From CAYQQJ01 sp964419935 (GTDB lineage Bacteria; Pseudomonadota; Gammaproteobacteria; Pseudomonadales; Cellvibrionaceae): a DNA stretch of 36,590 nucleotides. Shown here in pieces: positions 7,643 to 16,372 of the stretch. The stretch is taken from NCBI GenBank assembly GCA_964419935.1, contig CAYQQJ010000035.1:1-36590 (forward strand). Direction: 5' to 3'. Below the pieces are notes generated by a model. The model was not told where the DNA came from, did not search any database, and saw only the letters and a program-made list of their open reading frames with translations. The stretch's first letter is position 1, and every line of letters starts with the position of its first letter. A program made the translations under genes and the position numbers.

Positions 7643-10438
7643 ATGAACACACAACAAATGAATGCAGTACCCGCCGGAGCCAAGCGCAAGTTGCTGGCGC
7701 TGGCTGTCAGCGCGGCGGTCGGCGTGACTTTCAATACCCAGATTCACGCTCAGACAGCCACTAGCGACGATGGCTACGTCAATCTCACCGCGCCGCCGGT
7801 CATGGAGGAAACTCAGGTGCTGGGTCGCCTCCAAAGCGGCGCCGAGAATCTGGTGCTGGAACGCCAGGAACAGGCGGTAGCAACGGACTATATCGGCGCA
7901 GATCAGATTGGCCGCATCGGTGACTCCACAGTAGCCGTTGCCCTTACCCGGGTTCCCGGTGTGACACTGGTCGACGATAAGTTTATATTTGTGCGCGGTT
8001 TGGGTGAGCGTTATTCCAGCACCACGCTCAATGGCGCCATGGTGCCGTCACCGGATTTATCCCGCAACGTGTTGCCGCTGGATATTTTGCCAACCTCTAT
8101 CGTGGAAACTCTGGCGATTCAGAAAGTTCCGTCCGCCAACAAGCCCGCTGCATTTGGCGGTGGTAGTGTGGACATCCGCACCAAAAGTATTCCGGATGAT
8201 TTCCTGTTCAATCTGGAATTGGGCACCGGTATGAATTCCGAGTCTTCGGATTTTCTGACTTACAACGGCGGCTCCGACGATCGTTGGGGAACCGACGACG
8301 GTACTCGTGCCCTGCCGGAAAATATCGATGAAGCACTGGATCGCTACCGTGGTAATGTCACGCCGGCAAACATTCGTGCCATCGACAAGCTGGACTCACT
8401 GGCAGAAGCCCAGGCCGTCAATCGTAATCTTGCTACGGAACTGAAGCGGGATATTAATTTACAGAGCGAATCCGGCGAGCCGGACATCGACGCCGAAGTC
8501 AATCTCGGTAACATTTTTTACTTGCCTAACAACATGGAGTTCGGCTTTCTCGCCGGTGTTGCTTACGACAGCAGTTGGCGCGAGCGGGATGTTGTGCAGC
8601 GCAAGTTTATCAACCCGGATGAACAAGTGGTATTGGAGAATGAAAGCATCTACTCCGTGGATCTATCGGGGAATTTGAGTTTTGGGCTTAACTTAAACAG
8701 CGAAAACAAGATTGAAACCACTAGCCTGTTTTTGCGCAATACCGACGATGAAGTTTCCGTTCGTAACTACTATAACGCCAACCGCTTTCTTTCCAGCGGA
8801 CGGGGCTTTCGCAACACCGAGTTGCGCTACGAAGAGCGTGAAATGACCGTACACCAGGTTCATGGTGAACATGAACTCGGCGGCGAAACTCTGGACACGC
8901 TCGGTCTGAGCGACAAGCTCGGCTTCCTGCGTGGGCTGTCGTTCAACTGGTACTACTCGGACAGCGAAGCCTCCACGGATCTCCCCAATGAAGTCAACGC
9001 ACTGGGCACGATAGTTTCAGACCCGCTCACCGGTGAAGCACTTTCCAGCTCCCTCAGTGGATCCAACTCCTCTGCAGTGAGTTACCGATTCTCAGAACTG
9101 CGCGACTACGTCGATAGTCATGGCTGGACGCTGAGTATGCCAATCGAGCTGAGCGACTTCGACATAAAGCTGTCCGGTGGAGTGGATTACTGGCAGAAAT
9201 CCCGCAGCTATGAGCAGTTGGAATTTTACATCGGCTCTACATCACTCAGTGGCAGCGATCCGCTGACTAACGATGCGCTGGGTTTTGCACTCGGCGACGT
9301 ATTGAGTGATGCCAACTTACTCGACCCGGATAATGGCTTCGAGCTCAACAACAGCCGGGACAACGCCAACAGCTATATCGCCGCCAACAAGGTTAATGCC
9401 GCTTTTGGTGAGCTGGATGTGACCTGGGACTACACTTTACGCGCAGTGCTTGGCGCTCGCTGGGAAGAATATCAGCAGGTCAACCTGCCCTGGGATCCGA
9501 TCAACTATGATGGCAGTCAGTTCCCCGGCAGTGAGAGCAGTAATCCGGAAGAAGTGGCCGATTATTTTTATAACGCCACTTTCGTCGATGACGATACCTA
9601 TTTATCCGCTGCACTAACCTGGATGGTGCCAGGATTCTGGGCTGAGGATTTCCAGTTGCGTCTGAGTTACGGTGAAACCACCGTGCGCCCGGACCTGCGG
9701 GAAATTTCCAGTTCCACCTATTACGATCCCATCACGGATATTGCTGTGGACGGCAGCCCGAATGTCATTCCGTCGCAGATTGAGAACTACGACCTGCGCG
9801 CGGAATGGTTTTTCTCCAGCGGCGACAACCTGACACTGTCAATGTTTTACAAGGATATTACCGATCCGATCGAACTTTTCGAAGGTGCCGCGACGGATGA
9901 CAATATCACCGCTGAAGTTCACAACGCGGAGAGCGCGGAAGTTTACGGTGCCGAGTTGGAGTTCCTGAAAAAGCTGGGTAGCGTCGCCGATGTGCTTGAT
10001 CCCTTTTTTGTTCAGGGTAACCTCACATTCCTTGATCATGAACTGGTCGCAGGAAACAAGGCGGATGCACCAACCAATCCGGTTCGTCCACTACAGGGAG
10101 CCTCTGATCAGGTTGCTAATTTGATTCTGGGTTTCGATTCGCCGAATGGGTTACATGCGGCCACGCTGTCCTACAACGTGTTCAGTGAGCGCCTGTTTTT
10201 CGCCGGCCGCAACGGCGCGCCGGATACCTACGAGCAGCCGTTCAACTCACTGGATTTCACCTATTCCCTGTACCCCACCAATAATCTCACGGTGAAATTG
10301 AAAGCGAAAAACCTGCTGGATGAGGACCTGGTCATCGAACGCACCAATCGCCTCACTGACGGTTCCACCCAGGATGTCGAAATTTATAATCAGCAACGCG
10401 GACAGGATTTCAGCCTCAGCGTTCAATACAGCTTCTAA
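7643..10438 (+). CDS. TonB-dependent outer-membrane receptor
   Basis: An outer-membrane TonB-dependent receptor of about 931 residues. A signal peptide ending near IHAQT is followed by a plug domain (DSTVAVALTRVPGVTLVDD, RGLGERYSSTTLNGAMVPSP, PTSIVETLAIQKVPSANKPA, then AAFGGGSVDIRTKSIPDD). The remainder is a long beta-barrel ending in the aromatic FSLSVQYSF. The RGLGERY plug type belongs to a clade common in marine gammaproteobacteria; the ligand is unknown. I use the ATG at 7643; a TTG at 7622 and an ATG at 7658 are in frame. It lies downstream of the lipoprotein gene and upstream of a TonB-like periplasmic protein, and ends in a strong terminator. Confidence 0.9.
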   Translation: MNTQQMNAVPAGAKRKLLALAVSAAVGVTFNTQIHAQTATSDDGYVNLTAPPVMEETQVLGRLQSGAENLVLERQEQAVATDYIGADQIGRIGDSTVAVALTRVPGVTLVDDKFIFVRGLGERYSSTTLNGAMVPSPDLSRNVLPLDILPTSIVETLAIQKVPSANKPAAFGGGSVDIRTKSIPDDFLFNLELGTGMNSESSDFLTYNGGSDDRWGTDDGTRALPENIDEALDRYRGNVTPANIRAIDKLDSLAEAQAVNRNLATELKRDINLQSESGEPDIDAEVNLGNIFYLPNNMEFGFLAGVAYDSSWRERDVVQRKFINPDEQVVLENESIYSVDLSGNLSFGLNLNSENKIETTSLFLRNTDDEVSVRNYYNANRFLSSGRGFRNTELRYEEREMTVHQVHGEHELGGETLDTLGLSDKLGFLRGLSFNWYYSDSEASTDLPNEVNALGTIVSDPLTGEALSSSLSGSNSSAVSYRFSELRDYVDSHGWTLSMPIELSDFDIKLSGGVDYWQKSRSYEQLEFYIGSTSLSGSDPLTNDALGFALGDVLSDANLLDPDNGFELNNSRDNANSYIAANKVNAAFGELDVTWDYTLRAVLGARWEEYQQVNLPWDPINYDGSQFPGSESSNPEEVADYFYNATFVDDDTYLSAALTWMVPGFWAEDFQLRLSYGETTVRPDLREISSSTYYDPITDIAVDGSPNVIPSQIENYDLRAEWFFSSGDNLTLSMFYKDITDPIELFEGAATDDNITAEVHNAESAEVYGAELEFLKKLGSVADVLDPFFVQGNLTFLDHELVAGNKADAPTNPVRPLQGASDQVANLILGFDSPNGLHAATLSYNVFSERLFFAGRNGAPDTYEQPFNSLDFTYSLYPTNNLTVKLKAKNLLDEDLVIERTNRLTDGSTQDVEIYNQQRGQDFSLSVQYSF

Positions 10439-10475
10439 ACGTTAGTCCATCTCTCTCCTTAGCCCTCCCGTGGTC

Positions 10476-10503
10476 AGCCGCTCTCCCCGAGCGGCTTTTT
10501 TTT
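10476..10503 (+). terminator. Intrinsic terminator of the TonB receptor gene
   Basis: The stem AGCCGCT (10476-10482) pairs with AGCGGCT (10490-10496) around a 7-nt loop, followed directly by a T-run of seven. It lies 38 nt after the receptor stop codon. Confidence 0.85.
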
Positions 10504-10649
10504 GTTTTGACCTTCGCTTACAGCTTTTTGTCACAATAAATTAACACTACTGTGCATATCCGGGTGCTAACCTTGTGGTCAGAACGTGGTGATATCAATT
10601 AATTGCCACACAAGCATGCGTGATAAAAATATCCACGGAGGATCGGTCC

Positions 10650-11405
10650 ATGAAACATACAGCCATGAAACCAGCAGTCAGAGATGTAGTTTGCACAAAG
10701 GCCGTTTGCCGGTCTTTTTGCCTGATGTTACTGAGCCTGTCGTTCGCGGGACATGTCGCCGCCCAAACCTACCAACCCGCCACCTTCGGCGATACGCTTG
10801 ATCATATCGAGCAGACTGTCGCGATGCCTGCGCTCACCGAAGACTTCCCCGTAGCGTCGGTTTATTGCCAGGCGGACGTAGCCATTGGCGGAACTACGTC
10901 CAACGTCAGCTGTTACGAGAAAGATGGATTTGACCGTTTGCGGGAGCAAACTGCCGCGGCACTGAACAACCGGGCTTTCATACCCGCGCGGGTGGATGGT
11001 CGGGAAGTTCCTGTGCGTATGCATTTTCGGGTGGTTTTTGCCGATCTTGACGGTCAGCCGCCGGTACTCCTGTTACCCAACCTGGGCACTATGCAAAGCG
11101 AGTTCGGCCATAGTTACTCGGCTCCCCAGGAGCGCCTGGACCAGCCCCAATGGTACGAAACCTATCGCGCGAATGACTGGAGCACGGGTGATCTGTTCTT
11201 CAGCAGTGAAGGCACACTTACGCGGGTGCTGGCACTGGTAAATGAACAGGGTGAAACCATCACGGTACGCCGTATCGAAGCCCACGGTCGCTACAAGCGT
11301 GATGCAGTGGTGATTGAAAAGGCATTGCGCGAGTCCCGTTTCATACCCGGTTTCGCCAATGGCAAGCCCGAGCGAATGAAGTATGTTGCTGTGCTGAATT
11401 ATTGA
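10650..11405 (+). CDS. Periplasmic protein with two TonB C-terminal-like modules
   Basis: A 251-residue exported protein (signal peptide to about VAAQT, residue 39). Two segments look like TonB C-terminal domains. The first, around residues 68-135, has CQADVAIGGTTSNVSCYEKD then AALNNRAFIPARVDGREVPV. The second, around 170-251, has GDLFFSSEGTLTRVLALVNE then ALRESRFIPGFANGKPERMK. Unlike TonB there is no proline-rich spanning region and no obvious membrane anchor besides the signal peptide. GGAGG lies 9 nt before the chosen ATG. Its position after a TonB-dependent receptor suggests it works in that system, but the energising TonB/ExbBD are not here. The domain call is by pattern only. Confidence 0.55.
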   Translation: MKHTAMKPAVRDVVCTKAVCRSFCLMLLSLSFAGHVAAQTYQPATFGDTLDHIEQTVAMPALTEDFPVASVYCQADVAIGGTTSNVSCYEKDGFDRLREQTAAALNNRAFIPARVDGREVPVRMHFRVVFADLDGQPPVLLLPNLGTMQSEFGHSYSAPQERLDQPQWYETYRANDWSTGDLFFSSEGTLTRVLALVNEQGETITVRRIEAHGRYKRDAVVIEKALRESRFIPGFANGKPERMKYVAVLNY

Positions 11406-11416
11406 TAGAGAAGCAT

Positions 11417-11582
11417 GTAGGGTGAAAAAGCGCCAGGCGCGACGCGCATGGAAGCGCTAATGCCGTGGGGGCATGGATGCTCAAGAACGGCCTTCCACCG
11501 TTTTGAAACCTATCGACTGCCGTGGTTCAGCCAGGTTTGGCTGAACCCGCTGTAACGAGACCGGCGGCGCCTTTTCGCCTAC
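11417..11582. repeat. Intergenic inverted-repeat element with internal hairpin
   Basis: Imperfect terminal repeats (GTAGGGTGAAAAAGCGCC at 11417-11434; GGCGCCTTTTCGCCTAC at 11566-11582) enclose a perfect 10-bp hairpin (GGTTCAGCCA at 11524-11533, TGGCTGAACC at 11538-11547). No coding capacity. It is probably a dispersed intergenic repeat and lies between two convergent genes. Confidence 0.5.
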
Positions 11583-11600
11583 AGCAACGCCGATCACCCA

Positions 11601-12107
11601 TCATTTCCCACGCAGATCCATCACCCGCACAGGGATGTCATGATCAACTGCTGCTTGTTGAACCAGCTTGACAGCCTGATCAAAATTGCTGTGGGTCGAC
11701 CTGCTAATGGTGATTTTCCCCCACCTCGGCCCCTTGATGACCAAGGCACGATTCTGCTGCAAGGTAATCCCCTCGACCGCACACCAAGCCAGTCTAAAGC
11801 CCCCGCCCCAGACTCCATAGCGGCGGATTGCGTCCTGCGCAACCATTACGGTTGAAAAGCCGGTTATGGCAATGAGGTAACCCGGCAGGATGCAGCACAG
11901 CAGCATGAGGCCCGCAATAAACATCGCCAGATCGGTCGTAAGCAGCTCTCCATTGTTATTGGTGCCTATGTGGTACATCAAATAGCCGGCCAATAGTACG
12001 GGCAAACCCACAATCATTCCCGCCGTGCGATAGGGTTGCCGCGGCTTGCAGACCAAGGGGATTGCCGGTTGTGCATCCGCACTGGGCGGCAAAGGGCGGT
12101 TTGACAT
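11601..12107 (-). CDS. Small membrane protein of unknown function
   Basis: A 168-residue protein I do not recognise by family. Two hydrophobic segments are clear, around residues 29-47 (MIVGLPVLLAGYLMYHI) and 60-86. The C-terminal half is soluble and mixed alpha/beta (WCAVEGITLQQNRALVIKG, then WGKITISRSTHSNFDQAV), which resembles the small bacterial PH-like domain found after paired membrane helices; that resemblance is only structural intuition. It lies downstream of the VOC gene on the same strand, separated by the G-rich tandem repeat. Confidence 0.55.
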   Translation of the reverse strand: MSNRPLPPSADAQPAIPLVCKPRQPYRTAGMIVGLPVLLAGYLMYHIGTNNNGELLTTDLAMFIAGLMLLCCILPGYLIAITGFSTVMVAQDAIRRYGVWGGGFRLAWCAVEGITLQQNRALVIKGPRWGKITISRSTHSNFDQAVKLVQQAAVDHDIPVRVMDLRGK

Positions 12108-12162
12108 GTTCTACTCGCTTCTTATCAGTATTTTATTGCTTGACGCGTTTTCGCCCTACACT

Positions 12163-12200
12163 TTTCCCCATTTCCCCATTTCCCCATTTCCCCATTCCCC
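12163..12200 (-). repeat. Tandem TTTCCCCA repeat, G-quadruplex-capable on the minus strand
   Basis: Four copies of the 8-mer TTTCCCCA (12163-12194) plus a partial TTCCCC. On the minus strand this gives five runs of four guanines (complement of 12166-12169, 12174-12177, 12182-12185, 12190-12193 and 12197-12200) spaced by 3-4 nt. It begins about 8 nt past the VOC stop codon and about 55 nt before the next gene, so it would be in the transcript if the two genes are co-transcribed. Confidence 0.8.
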
Positions 12201-12207
12201 GCTTTCA

Positions 12208-12621
12208 TCAATCCTGAATGACCGATTCCGGCTCCATGAAAACCAGCTCCCAAATGTGCCCGTCAATATCCTGAAAGCCATGCTCATACATGAACCCGTG
12301 ATCCTGGGGCTGGTTATAGGTATTGCCGCCCGCAGCAACGGCTTTTTCTACCATCTCGTCAACCTCGTCGCGGCTGCTGACGGACAGGCACACCAGCACC
12401 TCGGTGTTTTGGCGCGCATCACAGAGGGGGTTGGGTGTGAAGGCCTGAAACTTGGCTTCGGTCAGCAGCATGACGGAGATGTTGTCCTCAATGATCATGC
12501 AGGTTGCGGTTTCATCAGTGAATCGCGGATTGAACGAATAACCAAGCCGAGTGAAGAATTCAATGGACTTCTGCAGGTCCTTGACGGGGAGATTCACGAA
12601 AATATTGGTAGCCATAAGCAT
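12208..12621 (-). CDS. VOC-superfamily (glyoxalase/bleomycin-resistance-like) protein
   Basis: A 137-residue VOC-fold protein. It opens with the characteristic NIFVNLPVKDLQKSIEFFTR and LGYSFNPRFTDETATCMII, and closes with the second beta-alpha module MYEHGFQDIDGHIWELVFME, in which the penultimate Glu is a usual metal ligand. It is close to the single-copy VOC proteins annotated as glyoxalase or extradiol-dioxygenase-like. The reaction cannot be told from sequence. The ATG at 12619-12621 or the one at 12613-12615 could be the start. Confidence 0.85.
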   Translation of the reverse strand: MLMATNIFVNLPVKDLQKSIEFFTRLGYSFNPRFTDETATCMIIEDNISVMLLTEAKFQAFTPNPLCDARQNTEVLVCLSVSSRDEVDEMVEKAVAAGGNTYNQPQDHGFMYEHGFQDIDGHIWELVFMEPESVIQD

Positions 12622-12879
12622 CTTTTAACCTTTTTTCGATGATCATTGGATTATATGCGTATGCGAAGAATAAGGGCCTGGGCGATTCCGTGCCAGAGCT
12701 TCCGGTGCCAGGCGCATCGCCAGCTTCTTCGGGCCATGGCATTTCGACCTCATCGGCGGCATCAGTTCCCGGGGATGTGAGTGCGCACTCGCGGTTTAGC
12801 AGCTCCTGAAAAACCAGCTATGCTTTTACCACGGCTGGAATTGCCGATACATCATAATAACGAGGGGTTGAGGTGACTG

Positions 12880-14367
12880 ATGAACAAAGGAACAAGCACG
12901 GATGGGGACTGTTACAAGGTCGATGTCATCACATTCAAATTCACCTGTGTCTACTGGCTGGGGTGCCTGGGTTGGATAGCGGCGACAGGTAATTGGCAGC
13001 TGGCGTTGCTGGCCGCGTTATTGCTGGTGCCGTTGGCAGCCTGGGCGGGCTGGGCCAACGCCGGCAGTCGATACTCGCGTCATGTTCTGGCGGTGGTTCT
13101 GAGCCTGCTCACCAGCGTTCAGGTGGTGCAGAGTGGCGGCATGATTGAGGCGCATTTCGGCTATTTTGTTACGGCGTCGATTTTCTTTGTTTACCGGGAC
13201 GCCAAAGTGTTCATCACGCTGCTGGCAGCCGGTGCGGTTGCCCATGTTGCGTCCTACATTGGCCAACATCTGTGGCACGGCGAATTCGCATTTTATCATC
13301 CCGACAACTGCACCTTGATAATCGTCCTGGTCCACGCGGCTTACCTGGGCCTGCAGTGTTTGGTGTGCGGTTGGCTGGCGGATTCCGCCAAGAGCGACCG
13401 CGATATGGCCACGGCCTTTGCCGCCGTTACCCACAACCCCGAGCAGCTGGATCTACGTGTGCGGGCGGCGGGCGAGAGTGTTATCGGCAGCAACTTCAAC
13501 AGCCTGTTTCAGTCCATGCAGTCTTCGGTGAGAGCGGCCTCGGACACGGCCCAGCTGGTAGATCAGAAGATTCACGATCTCCTGCAGCGCATGGGCTCTA
13601 TTGATGACTTGGCAAAAGACGAGTACGAGCGCACCGCAGACATCGCCACGGCCACTGAGCAGATGGCACAGACCTGTGGCAGCATGGTGGACAACATGAC
13701 GCTCGCCTACCAGCAGGTGGAAGAGTCGGCGCTGGCCAATCAGGCCGCACAGGAGAATCTGGCGGAGAGCCAGGTCTCCATTGAGAAGCTGGATCAGCTG
13801 ATCCAGGAATCCAGCGAGACGGCGCAATCCCTGTCGGATTACACCAGCAGCATCACCGAGATTATCAGCGTCATCAACAGCATTGCTGACCAGACCAACC
13901 TGTTGGCCCTGAATGCGGCGATTGAGGCTGCCCGTGCCGGTGAACAGGGGCGAGGTTTTGCCGTGGTTGCTGAAGAGGTTCGTGCGCTGGCCAAGCGCAC
14001 CAGCGAGTCCACGGGGCAGATCCAGCTCACCATGGCGGAATTGCAGGCAGCGAGCCAGCAGGCGATCGGGATCATGGAATCCTCCCGTGACCACGCCAAA
14101 GTCAGTATTGGCAAAATGGACACGGCCGTTGCCGAGGTTAAAACCGCCAGAGGCCGAATCCAGAGCCTGTCAGACCTCAACTCGACCCTGCTGGCGGCGA
14201 TAGAGCAGCAGAGTGCGGCCAGTAAGCACATCGCGAGCAGTGCCAATGGTATCAACGACTTGATCGGCACCTTGGCGGACAACGTGCAGAAGGCACGGCT
14301 AGTTGGGGGCGAAATCAAGGAGAATTCCGCCAAACTCACCCAGAACGTTGCAGTGTTCCAGTTCTGA
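12880..14367 (+). CDS. Methyl-accepting chemotaxis protein without periplasmic sensor domain
   Basis: A 495-residue chemoreceptor. About five hydrophobic segments fill residues 12-165, with no sizeable periplasmic ligand-binding domain; sensing must therefore be through the membrane segments or by cytoplasmic cues. A helical linker follows, then the methyl-accepting signalling domain, whose hairpin tip carries the near-invariant block IADQTNLLALNAAIEAARAG followed by EQGRGFAVVAEEVRALAKR. GAGGTGA precedes the ATG. It stands alone and no chemotaxis kinase cluster is in view. The ligand is unknown. Confidence 0.9.
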   Translation: MNKGTSTDGDCYKVDVITFKFTCVYWLGCLGWIAATGNWQLALLAALLLVPLAAWAGWANAGSRYSRHVLAVVLSLLTSVQVVQSGGMIEAHFGYFVTASIFFVYRDAKVFITLLAAGAVAHVASYIGQHLWHGEFAFYHPDNCTLIIVLVHAAYLGLQCLVCGWLADSAKSDRDMATAFAAVTHNPEQLDLRVRAAGESVIGSNFNSLFQSMQSSVRAASDTAQLVDQKIHDLLQRMGSIDDLAKDEYERTADIATATEQMAQTCGSMVDNMTLAYQQVEESALANQAAQENLAESQVSIEKLDQLIQESSETAQSLSDYTSSITEIISVINSIADQTNLLALNAAIEAARAGEQGRGFAVVAEEVRALAKRTSESTGQIQLTMAELQAASQQAIGIMESSRDHAKVSIGKMDTAVAEVKTARGRIQSLSDLNSTLLAAIEQQSAASKHIASSANGINDLIGTLADNVQKARLVGGEIKENSAKLTQNVAVFQF

Positions 14368-14427
14368 ACAAAGCCCTCGTCTGATAATGGCAAGAGCTCC
14401 GAATTGAGCACCGGTTGAAAGCGTGTT

Positions 14428-14450
14428 CCCCGCCGGCTAATACGGCGGGG
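14428..14450. terminator. Convergent-gene hairpin
   Basis: A perfect 8-bp stem (CCCCGCCG at 14428-14435, CGGCGGGG at 14443-14450) with a 7-nt loop lies between the converging chemoreceptor and sugE genes. T-runs are poor on both strands, so it may act as a barrier rather than a classical terminator. Confidence 0.5.
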
Positions 14451-14460
14451 TTGCGGGCTA

Positions 14461-14781
14461 CTACGCCGGTGCAGCCAACTTGAGACCGATGACGCCGGCC
14501 ACAATCAATGCCACGCTCGTCATGCGCAGCACGCCCGCCGGTTCGCCAAACAGCGCAATGCCCAGTATCACTGTGCCCACGGCGCCAATCCCCACCCACA
14601 CGCTGTAGGCGGTGCCGACGGGCAGCGTTTTCATGGCAATGCCCAATAGAACGAAGCTGGCGACCAGTGCCACCAAAGTGGCCACTGATGGCCACAGGCG
14701 AGTGAAGCCTTCGGTGTATTTCAAACCAATTGCCCAGCCTACTTCGAGCAGACCGGCAATGAAGAGAATGAACCAAGCCAT
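14461..14781 (-). CDS. sugE: SMR-family exporter, SugE/Gdx type
   Basis: A 106-residue small multidrug resistance protein with four transmembrane helices. The first helix has the pattern AGLLEVGWAIGLKYTEGFTR, in which the conserved Glu (residue 13) carries proton and substrate. This pattern with Trp and Lys is that of the SugE/Gdx subgroup, which exports guanidinium as a dual-topology dimer, rather than of the EmrE polyaromatic-drug group. The second block, AYSVWVGIGAVGTVILGI, also fits. The start has TGGAA upstream. Guanidinium as substrate is inferred from the subgroup. Confidence 0.85.
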   Translation of the reverse strand: MAWFILFIAGLLEVGWAIGLKYTEGFTRLWPSVATLVALVASFVLLGIAMKTLPVGTAYSVWVGIGAVGTVILGIALFGEPAGVLRMTSVALIVAGVIGLKLAAPA

Positions 14782-14805
14782 AGCGAATTCCAGTAATGAT
14801 CAAGC

Positions 14806-14837
14806 CCCGAAGGATACACCCTGCAGGTGTCGGGGTG
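14806..14837 (-). promoter_or_regulatory. Leader hairpin upstream of sugE
   Basis: On the minus strand a two-part hairpin lies about 25 nt before the sugE start: outer stem CCCCGA with TCGGGG, inner stem CACC with GGTG around a short loop. I could not match it to known guanidine riboswitch classes. In particular the paired ACGR loops of the mini-ykkC class are not evident. It is recorded only as a structured leader. Confidence 0.3.
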
Positions 14838-14998
14838 CGCTATCTACTTTGTGAGAAACAGTGGCACAAACCATTCCAGTGCAATTCCTTCTAATACAAG
14901 GAGTTATGCCACGCGATAGGCCGACATCATAACGGCTCTGCCATATGCAGCCTGAGCTCACTCAGGTACACCCGTGGGGAAAAACGGATGGGCCGGGC

Positions 14999-16372
14999 CT
15001 ACTCCATCAACAGGCGCGGCAGCCACAGGGCGATGTCCGGCCAGGCCATGACCGCCGCCAGGCCGATTAGCTGCAGAAGCACAAACGGAATGATGCCGCG
15101 GTAAATATCCTGCAGTTTGACCATGGCCTTGGCGGTGCCTTTCATGTAGAACAGAGCGGCACCGAAGGGTGGCGTGAGGAAGGAGGTTTGTAAATTGATT
15201 GCGACGAGAATGGCGAACCAGTAGAGCATCTCCTCGTTGGCGACGTGGCCGGCGAAGTCCAGTTGGGCAACTATAGGCGCGAACACCGGCAATATGATCA
15301 GCGTAATCTCGATCCAATCAAAAAAGAAACCCAACAGAAACACCGCCAGCATAATAACAACCAGGGTTCCCCAGGCGCCCAATCCGGTAGAATTCATTAG
15401 TTCGATAATCAGGTCTTCGCCCCAGAGCGCACGGAATACAAAAGAAAACGCTGTCGCTCCGAAAATAATCAGAAAAATCATTGAAGTGGTCAGGGCACTG
15501 CTTTGGCAGGATTCCGCCACCAGCTTTTTGGACAGTTTCCCTTTACAAGCGGCTAGCACCAGCGCGCCGAAGGCACCAATACCTGCGGCCTCCGTCGGGG
15601 TTGCCCAGCCGCCGAAAATGGAACCTAGCACCAGAGAAATCAAAAACACCGGCGGCAGCAAACCCTTCAACAACAGAATGTAGATTTTGTTGCCTTCCAG
15701 TGTGGCCTCGTCAATTTGCAGCGGTGGCGCCATGGCCGGCTTGAGCCTGGTCAGCAGCAGAATGTACACCAGGTAGAAAAATGCCAGCAGCAGCCCCGGG
15801 AAGATGGCACCGGTGAACAAGTTGCCGACGGAAATGGTGAGCAGGTCCGCCATCACCACCAGCATGATCGATGGCGGCAGCAGAATGCCCAGTGTGGACG
15901 ATGCGGCGATGGAACCGGTGGCCAATGCCGGTGCATACTGCCGATTGAGCATGGTGGGCAATGCCATCAAGGTCATCATCACCACGGAGGCACCGATGAT
16001 GCCCGTGGTGGCCGCCATGATGGTGCCCATCAGCGTGACCGCCAGGGCCAGGCTGCCCGGCGCGCGACGCAACAGAATCTGTAACAAATCCAGCAGATCC
16101 TTCGCGACCCGACTGCGCTCCAGCAGCGTGCCCATGAAAATAAAGCCGGGAATGGCGACCAGCACCAGATTCTCAGCCCCGGTTTGCCACGCACGCTCTA
16201 CAAACAAATAAAGTTCCGCGACACTCATTACGTCGAGATAAATGCCCAGCACTGCAAACAGCAAGGCGACGCCGCCCAGAACAAAACCTACCGGCACTCC
16301 GCTGAACAGGAAAACAGCCAGTACCGGAAACATATAGAGAGCCAGGTATTCCTGGAAGTGTGCCTGCAACAT
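14999..16372 (-). CDS. dctM: TRAP transporter large permease DctM
   Basis: A 457-residue inner-membrane protein of the TRAP large permease family, forming the Na+-coupled transport channel of a tripartite periplasmic-binding-protein-dependent system. Family blocks visible are ENLVLVAIPGFIFMGTLLER, MGTIMAATTGIIGASVVMM, GSIAASSTLGILLPPSIMLV and GWATPTEAAGIGAFGALVL, with about 12 membrane segments. The start codon overlaps the dctQ stop by 1 nt (TGATG), which couples translation. It is the last gene of the dctP-dctQ-dctM order. Confidence 0.93.
   Translation of the reverse strand: MLQAHFQEYLALYMFPVLAVFLFSGVPVGFVLGGVALLFAVLGIYLDVMSVAELYLFVERAWQTGAENLVLVAIPGFIFMGTLLERSRVAKDLLDLLQILLRRAPGSLALAVTLMGTIMAATTGIIGASVVMMTLMALPTMLNRQYAPALATGSIAASSTLGILLPPSIMLVVMADLLTISVGNLFTGAIFPGLLLAFFYLVYILLLTRLKPAMAPPLQIDEATLEGNKIYILLLKGLLPPVFLISLVLGSIFGGWATPTEAAGIGAFGALVLAACKGKLSKKLVAESCQSSALTTSMIFLIIFGATAFSFVFRALWGEDLIIELMNSTGLGAWGTLVVIMLAVFLLGFFFDWIEITLIILPVFAPIVAQLDFAGHVANEEMLYWFAILVAINLQTSFLTPPFGAALFYMKGTAKAMVKLQDIYRGIIPFVLLQLIGLAAVMAWPDIALWLPRLLME

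Noticed and set aside
14782..14940. Guanidine riboswitch upstream of sugE
   Set aside because: A hairpin is there but I could not find the class I consensus or the paired ACGR loops of class II, so only a structured leader is listed.
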